A DNA stretch of 9,793 nucleotides from Clostridia bacterium. Its GTDB lineage: Bacteria > Bacillota > Clostridia > DUPQ01. A model generated the notes under the pieces. That model had not been told where the DNA came from. It worked only from the letters and a program-made list of their open reading frames with translations, and searched no databases. How positions within the stretch are numbered: position 1 is the stretch's first letter; every line of letters starts with the position of its first letter. A program made the position numbers and the translations under genes. Below, piece by piece: positions 1 through 7,294 of this stretch. The DNA is taken from the NCBI GenBank assembly GCA_030592085.1, contig JAUUZV010000083.1, forward strand, positions 1-9,793. Reading direction: 5' to 3'.

Positions 1-408
1 TATTCTCTTGATTCATATACAGTTATTTATTTAGTGAATTCAATAAGAGCTTATGATTTTTATTCACTAAATTGGGCATTACCATTATTAGATCAGGAGT
101 TAGTTGATTTTTTTCAAAAAGTACCCATTGAAAAAAAATATTCTAAGAAATTATTGTATGAATATGTTGATAATCAAATAGGCATAATTCCATACTCAAA
201 TATGAAAACCTCCTATTTTGCAAAAAGCAAAAGAAATATGTTAGACAAAAGATATGCTCTGTTATCATTTCATAAAGCAATCTTCTTACACTGCGAAGCC
301 AATTCACATATACCACTCTTTAAAAGAGTTTATCGATATTATAGAAATTTTTCTAGCTACTGTGCTGTTGTTGAAACACAACTAATGAAAAAGCAATTGA
401 ATAAGTAG
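1..408 (+). CDS. Asparagine synthase-like protein, C-terminal fragment
   Basis: This is a 5'-truncated gene: the frame is open from base 1 to the TAG at 406-408, giving about 135 visible residues. A GTG at 34 is an internal valine codon, because coding similarity continues upstream of it to the edge. The stretch reading ALPLLDQELVDFFQKVP, followed by a KKLLYEYV segment, matches the C-terminal part of the asparagine synthase (AsnB) synthetase domain, where a 'RLPLWDKELVDF' block precedes a 'Y.KKLY.EYL' block. The N-terminal glutamine amidotransferase domain and the SGGxDS ATP-pyrophosphatase loop would lie off the left edge, so activity cannot be judged. Family members make asparagine from aspartate, glutamine and ATP, or amidate other carboxylates in cell-surface polysaccharide or peptide biosynthesis. 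Those alternatives cannot be separated here. The end of this gene carries the -35 box of the next operon. Confidence 0.72.
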   Translation, partial: YSLDSYTVIYLVNSIRAYDFYSLNWALPLLDQELVDFFQKVPIEKKYSKKLLYEYVDNQIGIIPYSNMKTSYFAKSKRNMLDKRYALLSFHKAIFLHCEANSHIPLFKRVYRYYRNFSSYCAVVETQLMKKQLNK

Positions 409-425
409 CGTACCCACTGTATAAT
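397..425 (+). promoter_or_regulatory. Sigma-A-type promoter for the helicase-nnrDE-alr operon
   Basis: A TTGAAT box at 397-402 and a perfect TATAAT box at 420-425 are separated by exactly 17 bases. The -35 box lies inside the last codons of the asparagine synthase-like gene. Transcription would start near 432, leaving a leader of about 24 bases with a GGAG ribosome site at 447-450. No rho-independent terminator is visible between the upstream gene and this promoter, so read-through from upstream is possible. Confidence 0.6.
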
Positions 426-455
426 AGAATAAGAACATATGTTTGTGGAGATAAA

Positions 456-2822
456 ATGAATAAAAAAATCATTAAAGTTTCAGTTAAAGATTTAGTTAGC
501 TTTTCTACTAGTAAAGGGAATATTGAGCGTAAAGGATCATTTACTATGATGGATTCTGCCTATGAAGGAACTGTTATTCATCAGATATTTCAAAAAAGAA
601 TGCTAAGTACCCATGGGAAAGAGAAGTTTACTAAAGAGCAGTATTTATCTTACACCTTAGAAAATGAGCAAGTATCATTGGAAATATCAGGCAGGATTGA
701 TGGTGTTCTAATAAATGATACAGTTATTATTTATGAAGTTAAAACAACCCTCCGTGATGTTGATGATATATTACAAGAAGAGTATGTTAGCCACTGGGGA
801 CAAGCTTTTTGTTATGGATATATTTATGCTCTACAAAATAAACTTAACGAAGTTACAATTGAATTACTATATATTAATCGTGAAACAGATCAAGAAAAAT
901 CATTTACTATTAATTATACGATTGAACAATTAGAAAAGATATTTAATAGCTATGCATATAAGTACCTAACGTGGATGACAAAACAGATTACTTGGCAAAA
1001 AATTAGAAATACAAGTGCTCAAAGTATGGGGTTTCCTTTTTTAACATATAGAAATGGACAGCGAGAAATGGCTTCTAAAGTATATCGTTCAATTAGAGAC
1101 GAAGAACGATTATATGTTACTGCACCTACAGGAATAGGTAAAACAATGGCTACTATTTTTCCTGCAGTAAAAGCATTAGGAGAAGGCATAGTAGATCGTA
1201 TTTTTTATTTAACAGCAAAAACAGTTACAACAAAGGTTGCAATTCAAGCATATAAAATACTTAATCAAAAAGGATTAAATTTACGTGCGCTTGTTATAAC
1301 TGCTAAAGATAAAGTGTGTCCTTTTGATGTTAGAAACTGTGATCCTGAAGTCTGTGATAAAGCTAATGGATATTATGATAGAATGCCAGATGCTAGAAGG
1401 CAAATACTAAAAGAACAATTCTTTGACAGAAAAACTATTAATAAATATGCAAGTATGTATAATATTTGTCCATTTGAGTTATCACTGGATATTGCATCAT
1501 ATAGTGATTTAATTATCTGTGATTATAATTATTTATTTGACCCTCGTATTAAATTACAACGATTTTTTACAGAAACAAAAGAAAACTATTGTTTCTTAGT
1601 TGATGAAGCACACAATCTTGTAAACAGAGGAAGAGAAATGTATTCTTCACAAATTAATAAAAAAGATTTATTAACTCTTAGAAGAAAAACTAATCCAGAG
1701 TGGAGTGATTTGAAAAAGAGAATAGGTAATGTAAATAAAATATTAAATGAATTAAAGAAAACATATTTTGATAATATTGATGAAGGATATTATCAAAACA
1801 AAGATATTCCTGGAAAATTAGTAGTAGAAATTAAAAAAATGGCTACTATTATGGAAAAATATTTTGACTATGACTTAAAACCTGAATATGAAGAATTATT
1901 TCTAGAAGTATATTTTACAGCATATTATTTTTCAAAGGTAGCAGAATTTTATGATGAGAGATATAAAACATTTTATAAATATGATAAACATAATTTTACA
2001 GTAAAATTAATGTGTATTGATCCATCACTATTATTATCAAAAGCCATGGACAAAGGAATTAATACTACACTATTTTCTGCCACGTTAGAACCAAAACGTT
2101 ATTACATGGATTTATTAGGGAGTAGAGAATTTGATAAAAGTTTATCTCTATATTCTCCTTTTCCAGAAGAAAACTTAAAAATTATAATTGAAGGACGTAT
2201 TAGTACAAAGTATAAAGATCGTGATATGTCTTATGACGATATTGCCATACTATTAAAACAAACTTTTGAACAAAAACTAGGTAATTATATGGTGTTTTTT
2301 CCATCATATAAGTATTTAAGGTCTGTTCTTGAATGTTATGAGGGAATTGCTGGTGATGTGGATATTATGGTGCAAAAACAAGGAATGGATGAAATAGAAC
2401 GAGAAATCTTCTTAGAGAGATTTGATAATCATGGGCAGTCTACTTTAGTTGCATTTGCAGTTATGGGTGGAATATTTGCTGAAGGTATAGATTTAGAAGG
2501 GGAAAAATTAAATGGTGTAATTATTGTTGGTACAGGATTACCAATGATTTGTCCTGAAAATGAAATGATTAAAGAATATTATGATCAAACCATGGGACGA
2601 GGGTTCGATTATGCATATGTTTATCCTGGTATGAATAGAGTACTTCAGGCAGCTGGACGTGTAATTAGAACAGAAAATGATAGAGGATTTGTAATACTAG
2701 TTGATACACGATTTGCAGGAGCTAGATATAGACGGTTATTTCCTTCTTGGTGGAATGCAGAGTTCTTTACATATTCAAATAAAAATATACAACAGGCAAT
2801 TACTTCATTTTACATGTTATGA
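456..2822 (+). CDS. PD-(D/E)XK nuclease fused to Rad3/DinG-type Fe-S DNA helicase
   Basis: This 788-residue protein has two parts. Residues 1-190 look like a RecB-like PD-(D/E)XK nuclease: H42 in EGTVIHQ, D82 in GRIDG, E94-V-K96 in YEVKTT, and a Q116xxxY120 motif. Residues 195-788 form a superfamily 2 XPD/Rad3 helicase. It has Q202, Walker A APTGIGKT (223-230) and four cysteines (C288, C295, C300, C338) placed between Walker A and DEAH as expected for an Fe-S cluster. It also has DEAH (383-386), SATL (541-544), the GGIFAEGIDL block (671-680) and a motif VI QAAGRVIR (731-738). It should be a cytoplasmic ATP-dependent 5'-3' helicase with an attached nuclease, acting in DNA repair or recombination. 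That role is inferred from the family. The start is the ATG with GGAG five bases upstream. All key motifs appear intact. Nuclease-helicase fusions of this layout are known in Bacillota, but their cellular role is poorly defined. Confidence 0.88.
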   Translation: MNKKIIKVSVKDLVSFSTSKGNIERKGSFTMMDSAYEGTVIHQIFQKRMLSTHGKEKFTKEQYLSYTLENEQVSLEISGRIDGVLINDTVIIYEVKTTLRDVDDILQEEYVSHWGQAFCYGYIYALQNKLNEVTIELLYINRETDQEKSFTINYTIEQLEKIFNSYAYKYLTWMTKQITWQKIRNTSAQSMGFPFLTYRNGQREMASKVYRSIRDEERLYVTAPTGIGKTMATIFPAVKALGEGIVDRIFYLTAKTVTTKVAIQAYKILNQKGLNLRALVITAKDKVCPFDVRNCDPEVCDKANGYYDRMPDARRQILKEQFFDRKTINKYASMYNICPFELSLDIASYSDLIICDYNYLFDPRIKLQRFFTETKENYCFLVDEAHNLVNRGREMYSSQINKKDLLTLRRKTNPEWSDLKKRIGNVNKILNELKKTYFDNIDEGYYQNKDIPGKLVVEIKKMATIMEKYFDYDLKPEYEELFLEVYFTAYYFSKVAEFYDERYKTFYKYDKHNFTVKLMCIDPSLLLSKAMDKGINTTLFSATLEPKRYYMDLLGSREFDKSLSLYSPFPEENLKIIIEGRISTKYKDRDMSYDDIAILLKQTFEQKLGNYMVFFPSYKYLRSVLECYEGIAGDVDIMVQKQGMDEIEREIFLERFDNHGQSTLVAFAVMGGIFAEGIDLEGEKLNGVIIVGTGLPMICPENEMIKEYYDQTMGRGFDYAYVYPGMNRVLQAAGRVIRTENDRGFVILVDTRFAGARYRRLFPSWWNAEFFTYSNKNIQQAITSFYML

Positions 2823-2834
2823 TATACTTTATCC

Positions 2835-4373
2835 ATGGAATTAATAACTACAAGTAATATGAAAAAAGCAGAAGAAAACGCTTATAAGGAGTTTGGAATA
2901 AAATCTAAAACTTTAATGGATAATGCTGCACTTTCTGTTTTTTCTTATGCTAATGAAAACATTCTTAATTTTAGTAGTAAAAAGATAATTATTTTCTGTG
3001 GACCTGGTAACAATGGAGGAGATGGGTATGCCTTTGCAAAGAAATGTAAGTTAAACGGTAATGATGTAATTGTTTATTCTAGTTGTTTAGAAGAAAAATT
3101 GTCAGGGAATTCATTAATAAATTATATAGAATGCCTAAAATTGAATATACCCATTATGATTAAAGAAAAAGAAATACTAATACCTAATGATGTTATTGTA
3201 GTTGATTGTTTATTGGGAACAGGGCTAAAAAGAGTAGTTGATAATCTTATACTAAAATATATAAAACTTATTAATAATAGTTTAGCATTTACAATATCAG
3301 TTGATATTCCATCAGGGCTTCAAGCTGATACCGGATTTCCTATGAATCAAGCAATTAAAGCAGATGTTTGTATTTGTCTGGGTAAAGGTAAAATTGGTTT
3401 ATATACACAACCTGGATGTGAATATGCTAAAAGTGTAATTATAAAATCAATTGGTATTCCTGATAAAGCATATGAAGGGTTATTAAATGAATATCATGTT
3501 TATGACAGACAAGCTGCCTTAAATGATTATTCGATTAGAAAAAATATCTCATCAAAAGGAGATTATGGGAGAGTTTATGTACTATCAGGTAGTAAAGGCA
3601 TGACAGGTGCATATGCTCTTTGTACTAAAGCTGCATTAAGTGGTGGAGCAGGTTATGTTTATAGTTTAGTTCCTAAGAGCAAAATATATGAATATAATTC
3701 TCTTGTAAATGAAGCTATATGTGTTGAGATAGAAGATAATAATAAAGAGTACTTATCTACAGAGAATACAGAGCAGATTATAAAAAACATTAAGAATGCA
3801 GATTCATTAGTAATTGGCCCTGGATTATCTCCACAAGCTAATTTGCTTCCCCTTATAAAAGAAATAATATTAACAGTATCAATTCCAGTAATAATTGACG
3901 CAAAGGGATTAGCTGCCCTTAGTGAAGACTTAACTATCCTAAAGGAAAAAAAGGCAACTGTTATTATTACACCTCATCCAGGGGAGTTTGCAAAAATAAC
4001 GGGTTTATCAATAAAAGAAGTTCAAAAAAATAGAATAGTTCTTGCTAAAGATTTTGCAAAGAAATATGATATTATTATATTGTTAAAAGGACATAAAAGT
4101 TTAGTTACTGATGGAAATACTGTTTATTTAAATAATACAGGTAATCCAGGAATGGCAACAGCTGGTAGCGGTGATGTTTTAGCAGGCATAATAGGTGCTA
4201 ATGTGGCCATGGCAGATAACATTACTAGAAAAGTTGCCTATAGCATGTATATTCATGGCTTAGCTGGAGATTATGCTAAAAAAGATGAAGGTGAAAAAGG
4301 GGTAATTGCCTCTTTGATAATTCATTATATAAAACAAGTTGAGAGGACACTATATGAAGAAAAAACCAGATAG
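2835..4373 (+). CDS. nnrDE: Bifunctional NAD(P)HX epimerase / ADP-dependent NAD(P)HX dehydratase
   Basis: This is a 512-residue metabolite-repair enzyme (YjeF family fusion). It epimerises and dehydrates hydrated NADH and NADPH back to usable cofactor, driven by ADP hydrolysis to AMP in this family. The N-terminal epimerase domain (about 1-215) shows CGPGNNGGDG (55-64), VDCLLGTG (123-130) and SVDIPSG (155-161). The C-terminal ribokinase-fold dehydratase domain (about 235-505) shows KGDYGRV (241-247), IGPGLS (327-332), TPHPGE (379-384), LLKGHK (416-421) and the catalytic loop ATAGSGD (441-447, D447 being the expected catalytic base). One oddity is DAKGL at 355-359, where DADG/DADA-type sequence is usual. 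The ATG is the expected family start (MELITTSNMKK), but no Shine-Dalgarno sequence is visible in the 12 bases after the helicase stop, so translational coupling is likely. It overlaps alr by 20 bases. Pairing of this enzyme with alr is common in Bacillota. Confidence 0.93.
   Translation: MELITTSNMKKAEENAYKEFGIKSKTLMDNAALSVFSYANENILNFSSKKIIIFCGPGNNGGDGYAFAKKCKLNGNDVIVYSSCLEEKLSGNSLINYIECLKLNIPIMIKEKEILIPNDVIVVDCLLGTGLKRVVDNLILKYIKLINNSLAFTISVDIPSGLQADTGFPMNQAIKADVCICLGKGKIGLYTQPGCEYAKSVIIKSIGIPDKAYEGLLNEYHVYDRQAALNDYSIRKNISSKGDYGRVYVLSGSKGMTGAYALCTKAALSGGAGYVYSLVPKSKIYEYNSLVNEAICVEIEDNNKEYLSTENTEQIIKNIKNADSLVIGPGLSPQANLLPLIKEIILTVSIPVIIDAKGLAALSEDLTILKEKKATVIITPHPGEFAKITGLSIKEVQKNRIVLAKDFAKKYDIIILLKGHKSLVTDGNTVYLNNTGNPGMATAGSGDVLAGIIGANVAMADNITRKVAYSMYIHGLAGDYAKKDEGEKGVIASLIIHYIKQVERTLYEEKTR
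4341..4346 (+). promoter_or_regulatory. Ribosome binding site that decides the alr start
   Basis: GAGAGG lies seven bases before the ATG at 4354, inside the end of nnrDE. An in-frame TTG at 4339 would sit before this site and has no ribosome site of its own, so the ATG is preferred. From that ATG the PLP lysine falls at residue 39, as in the Geobacillus alanine racemase. Confidence 0.7.
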
Positions 4374-5502
4374 AGTGTGGGTAGAGATTAATCTTGATCA
4401 TATTACTCATAATTATAATCAAATTGCTAGCTATGTGGGAGAAAAAGTTAAAATTAATGCTATTATAAAAGCTGATGGTTATGGACATGGTGCAGTAGAA
4501 ACAGCTAAAACTTTAGGTGAAGCTGGTGTTGATATGTTATCAACTGCCACATTAGATGAAGCAATTTTATTAAGAAAGAAAAAAATAACTCAGCCTATTT
4601 TAGTGTTAGGTTATGTTGATTGTGAACGAATTGATGAAATTATTGAAAATGATATAACTATTTCAGTTTTTAGCTATGAGTTAGCAGAAAAAATATCTAA
4701 AGAAGCAAGTATTCATAATAAAAAGGTAAAGGTACATGTTAAAGTGGATACAGGAATGAATCGTATAGGGCTTCATTACACACAACCTGAAAAAATTATA
4801 AAAGCACTATCTTTTAATAATTTGATTTATGAAGGAATATTTACACATTTTTCAACTGCAGATGATTATGATGCAACTTATACATCCACTCAGTATGCTA
4901 GGTTTCTAAGTATAATTAGAATGCTTGAAGAAAAAGGAATTAATATTGCTACTAAACATGCATGTAATAGTAGTGGAGTACTATTACATAAAGATAAACA
5001 TATGAATATGGTACGACCAGGAATCATAATATTTGGATTTTATCCTTCACCTTATTCTAAGAAAGCTACATCACTAAAACTAAAACAAGCAATGATTTTT
5101 AAATCACGTATTATTAAAATTAAAGAAGTTAAAGCAAATCAACCTGTTAGTTATGGCGGAAAATATATTACAACAAGAGACACAAAAATTGCTACTATTG
5201 CTTGTGGTTATGCAGATGGACTTTCTAGAGTATTATCATCAAAAGCAAATATTAAAGTTAATGGACAATTAGCACCAATTATTGGTAACGTTTGTATGGA
5301 TATGTGTATGGTTGATATTACTGGTATCGCAGCTAATGAACGAGATGAAGTTGTTTTATTTGATGAACAATTAACTGTCGAAGAAATGGCTACATTGTGT
5401 AATACACTTAACTATGAAATTATTTGTAAGATTGGTATGAGAGTTCCAAGAGTATATTTTAAAAATGGAAAAATTGTTAAAATACAAAACTATTTGATAT
5501 AA
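4354..5502 (+). CDS. alr: Alanine racemase
   Basis: This is a 382-residue PLP-dependent alanine racemase of fold type III. It interconverts L- and D-alanine in the cytoplasm to supply D-Ala for peptidoglycan. The N-terminal TIM barrel carries the PLP lysine K39 in KADGYGHG (39-46), K130 and R137 in HVKVDTGMNRIG (128-139), and H165 in FTHF. The C-terminal beta domain supplies the second catalytic base Y286 in CGYADG (284-289), the substrate-side M315-D316 in GNVCMD, and Y354 before KIGMRVPR. These positions match the well-studied Geobacillus enzyme almost residue for residue, so the enzyme should be active. The gene starts 20 bases inside nnrDE, which implies co-transcription and coupled translation. 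No terminator is visible after its stop. In Bacillus alr is followed by the mazEF-type toxin-antitoxin pair; here it is followed by a new promoter and an exported-protein gene. Confidence 0.96.
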   Translation: MKKKPDRVWVEINLDHITHNYNQIASYVGEKVKINAIIKADGYGHGAVETAKTLGEAGVDMLSTATLDEAILLRKKKITQPILVLGYVDCERIDEIIENDITISVFSYELAEKISKEASIHNKKVKVHVKVDTGMNRIGLHYTQPEKIIKALSFNNLIYEGIFTHFSTADDYDATYTSTQYARFLSIIRMLEEKGINIATKHACNSSGVLLHKDKHMNMVRPGIIIFGFYPSPYSKKATSLKLKQAMIFKSRIIKIKEVKANQPVSYGGKYITTRDTKIATIACGYADGLSRVLSSKANIKVNGQLAPIIGNVCMDMCMVDITGIAANERDEVVLFDEQLTVEEMATLCNTLNYEIICKIGMRVPRVYFKNGKIVKIQNYLI

Positions 5503-5582
5503 ATATTATAATTTGAAAAGTTTTAAGTAAAACTATATAATTTACATGTAATTATACAAAAGATAGTAGGAGGAAACAAAAG
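5503..5582 (+). promoter_or_regulatory. Intergenic region with strong sigma-A promoter and ribosome site
   Basis: This 80-base gap after alr holds TTGAAA at 5513-5518 and TATAAT at 5536-5541 with an exact 17-base spacer, a near-consensus sigma-A promoter. A full AGGAGG ribosome site at 5568-5573 lies nine bases before the ATG at 5583. The expected transcription start is near 5548. No GC-rich terminator hairpin for the upstream operon is visible, so read-through from alr may add to transcription of the downstream genes. Confidence 0.68.
5519..5534. repeat. Short inverted repeat inside the promoter spacer
   Basis: AGTTTTA and TAAAACT form a perfect 7-base inverted repeat separated by AG. The repeat fills the space between the -35 and -10 boxes of the promoter at 5513-5541. 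Its position suits a repressor operator, but it is AT-only apart from one G and one C per strand, so chance is a real possibility in such AT-rich DNA. It is too tight (2-base loop) and lacks a following T-run, so it is not a terminator. Confidence 0.35.
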
Positions 5583-6179
5583 ATGAAAAAAAATACATAC
5601 ACACTGCTAAGTATTTTATTAGCAGTAGTAATCCTATTTTCAGGATTCAATCATTATGCTCAAAGTGAAGATGTTTTATTAGCCAGTGTGGATTATGTCG
5701 ATTATAAATTTAATGAACTCAATGATAGAATTAATCAATTGGCAGCAACTGGCGTAACAACAGGAGGAACAACCACAACAACTACAGATCCTAATGTTAC
5801 AGCAAGAGTAGATAATGTTGAAAAACAAGTTGGAGCTATTGAAACTAATCTTGATGGAATACAAGGTAAAATAGATTTTTTAGATCAAGTAACTCTTGAT
5901 TTATCCGATGGTAGTGTTTGGCAGGTAATTGAATTAAGTGCAGGTTTAACAATCTATGCTTCAGACACATCAGAAGTAGTATTAAGAAGTGGGACTGCAA
6001 TGGCTATTGGTAATAAGTATGATGAAGGATTATCAGACATTACAAGTGGTAGTGATTTAAAAGATGGTGAATATATAACAAAAAACCACTTATTAATAAT
6101 TCCAAGGGGAGACGGACGTGGACTTGTGGCAGTAACTACTTGTTTTATTCTTTATAAAGGATTGTATTATACTCAATAG
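5583..6179 (+). CDS. Exported coiled-coil protein of unknown function
   Basis: This 198-residue protein is not one I can name. It begins with MKKN and a hydrophobic stretch (residues 7-21), followed by a polar segment; this is a signal peptide or an uncleaved N-terminal anchor. There is no lipobox cysteine. Residues 31-54 and 71-105 have heptad-like spacing of V, L and I with many charged residues (for example FNELNDRINQL) and are probably coiled coil. They are separated by a Thr/Gly linker (57-68). The C-terminal part (about 108-198) looks like a compact beta-rich domain, with VLRSGTAMAI (133-142), GLSDITSGSDL (149-159) and NHLLIIPRGDGRG (168-180). I have a general memory of similar 'RSG...NHLL.PR.DGRG' endings in other clostridial exported proteins, but no named family. 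It has its own strong promoter and a full AGGAGG site, suggesting high expression. Its stop codon is part of the ribosome site of the dehydrogenase gene seven bases on, so it probably leads an operon. Confidence 0.8.
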   Translation: MKKNTYTLLSILLAVVILFSGFNHYAQSEDVLLASVDYVDYKFNELNDRINQLAATGVTTGGTTTTTTDPNVTARVDNVEKQVGAIETNLDGIQGKIDFLDQVTLDLSDGSVWQVIELSAGLTIYASDTSEVVLRSGTAMAIGNKYDEGLSDITSGSDLKDGEYITKNHLLIIPRGDGRGLVAVTTCFILYKGLYYTQ

Positions 6180-6186
6180 GAGAATT

Positions 6187-7290
6187 ATGAAATTTACACT
6201 ATATATGCCAACCAAAGTATTTTATGGAAAAGGTTGTGTTAAAGAACAAGCCAAAGAATTTAAATCTTTTGGAAATAAAGTTTTAATAGTCACAGGAAAA
6301 AGTTCTGGGGAAAAAAGTGGTGCTTTGAAAGATGTTAAGGATGTATTGACTTCTCTATCTATAAATTATTGGATTTTTGATAAAGTTGAAAACAACCCCT
6401 CACTTGAAACTGTTTTCAAAGGCTCGCTCCTTGCAAGAGAAAATTCTGTAACACTAATTATTGCAATTGGAGGAGGGTCTCCTCTTGATGCAGCAAAAGC
6501 TATTGCTGCATTAAGTACAAATAATATAGAACCTGTAGAATTATTAACTACTTCTATTAAAATACCATCATTGCCAATTATAGCAATTCCTACAACAGCT
6601 GGTACAGGTAGTGAGGTAACACCCTATTCAATTTTAACAGCAAAACAGTTTAGAACTAAAAAGAATTTTTATTCACCATATAGTTTTCCTACTATTACAT
6701 TCTTAGATTATCAATATACTTGTTCTCTTCCGAATCAAGTAACTATTGATACAGCTTTTGACGCTTTTTCTCATTTGTTGGAAAGTTATTTGTCAATAAA
6801 GAGCACACCTCAATCTAATATATATGCCATTGAAGGGTTAAAGGCTTTTTCCAAATGCCTTTTTGCAATTAGTAATAAAAATTTTACAAACGAAATAAGA
6901 GATCAATTGTTATATGCTTCATATATGGGAGGATTAGCCATTACTCTTACAGGAACTACAATAATCCATGCAATGGGTTATTCACTTACATATTATAAAG
7001 AACTCTCCCATGGTCATGCTAATACACTCTTTATTGGAGAGTATTTACGCTTTAATAAACAAACAGTTGAAGAAAAAATAAATAAGGTTCTTACAATTTT
7101 AAAATTTTACTCAATTACTGAACTTGAAACTTATTTATTAAAACATGTTGGCGAAAAACCAGATACAAGCCAAGAGGAAATTAATAAATTTGCCACATTA
7201 GCAATGACACAAGGAAGTGTCAAAAATAATCCTACAAGCGTTAAAGAAAGCGACATTATAAAAATATATCAGAAAGTATTATTGAGGTAA
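6187..7290 (+). CDS. Iron-containing (group III) alcohol dehydrogenase
   Basis: This 367-residue cytoplasmic NAD(P)-dependent dehydrogenase of the Fe-ADH family interconverts an alcohol and an aldehyde or ketone. The N-terminal dinucleotide-binding domain has FYGKG (12-16), the GGGSPLDAAKA phosphate loop (95-105) and TTAGTGSEVT (136-145). The C-terminal helical domain has the four metal ligands D192 and H196 (DAFSH), H261 (IIHAMG) and H275 (LSHGHAN). Their 4- and 14-residue spacings match FucO-type enzymes, so it should bind metal and be active. It is slightly shorter than the usual 380-390 residues, and no domain is missing. The substrate cannot be told from sequence; butanol-dehydrogenase-like or diol activity are both possible. 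The start has AGGAG at 6178-6182, overlapping the stop of the upstream exported-protein gene. The next gene follows after four bases, so it is part of an operon. Confidence 0.93.
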   Translation: MKFTLYMPTKVFYGKGCVKEQAKEFKSFGNKVLIVTGKSSGEKSGALKDVKDVLTSLSINYWIFDKVENNPSLETVFKGSLLARENSVTLIIAIGGGSPLDAAKAIAALSTNNIEPVELLTTSIKIPSLPIIAIPTTAGTGSEVTPYSILTAKQFRTKKNFYSPYSFPTITFLDYQYTCSLPNQVTIDTAFDAFSHLLESYLSIKSTPQSNIYAIEGLKAFSKCLFAISNKNFTNEIRDQLLYASYMGGLAITLTGTTIIHAMGYSLTYYKELSHGHANTLFIGEYLRFNKQTVEEKINKVLTILKFYSITELETYLLKHVGEKPDTSQEEINKFATLAMTQGSVKNNPTSVKESDIIKIYQKVLLR

Positions 7291-7294
7291 CAAA

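Noticed and set aside
34..36. GTG as the start of a 124-residue gene at the left edge.
   Set aside because: The same frame is open to base 1 and reads as plausible asparagine synthase sequence upstream of the GTG. There is no ribosome site before it.
715..933. Alternative + strand frame inside the nuclease domain.
   Set aside because: The main frame has the conserved EVK and QxxxY motifs over the same bases. The alternative has no motif or ribosome site.
456..2822. CRISPR-linked reading (Cas4 or CasDinG) for the nuclease-helicase fusion.
   Set aside because: There are no repeats, spacers or other cas genes nearby. The nuclease domain lacks Cas4-type cysteines, and the neighbours are housekeeping genes.
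4339..4353. An upstream in-frame TTG that would add five residues to alanine racemase.
   Set aside because: The GAGAGG ribosome site lies after this TTG and fits the ATG at 4354. The PLP lysine also numbers as residue 39 from that ATG, as in the characterised enzyme.
4276..4488. Open frame on the minus strand across the nnrDE/alr junction.
   Set aside because: It lies opposite two well-supported genes, has no ribosome site or recognisable motif, and its composition is that of a reverse shadow.
5519..5534. Inverted repeat as a rho-independent terminator for alr.
   Set aside because: The stem is AT-rich, the loop has only two bases and no T-run follows. It also lies inside a strong promoter.
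5755..5795. Simple ACA/ACT-rich stretch as a tandem repeat or phase-variable tract.
   Set aside because: The codons are mixed (ACA, ACC, ACT) with no long identical unit. It is explained as a Thr/Gly linker between coiled-coil segments.
5679..5864. Minus-strand open frame with many cysteines and serines opposite the exported-protein gene.
   Set aside because: The Cys/Ser richness is simply the complement of the ACA/ACT-rich threonine linker and coiled-coil codons. No start signal is present.
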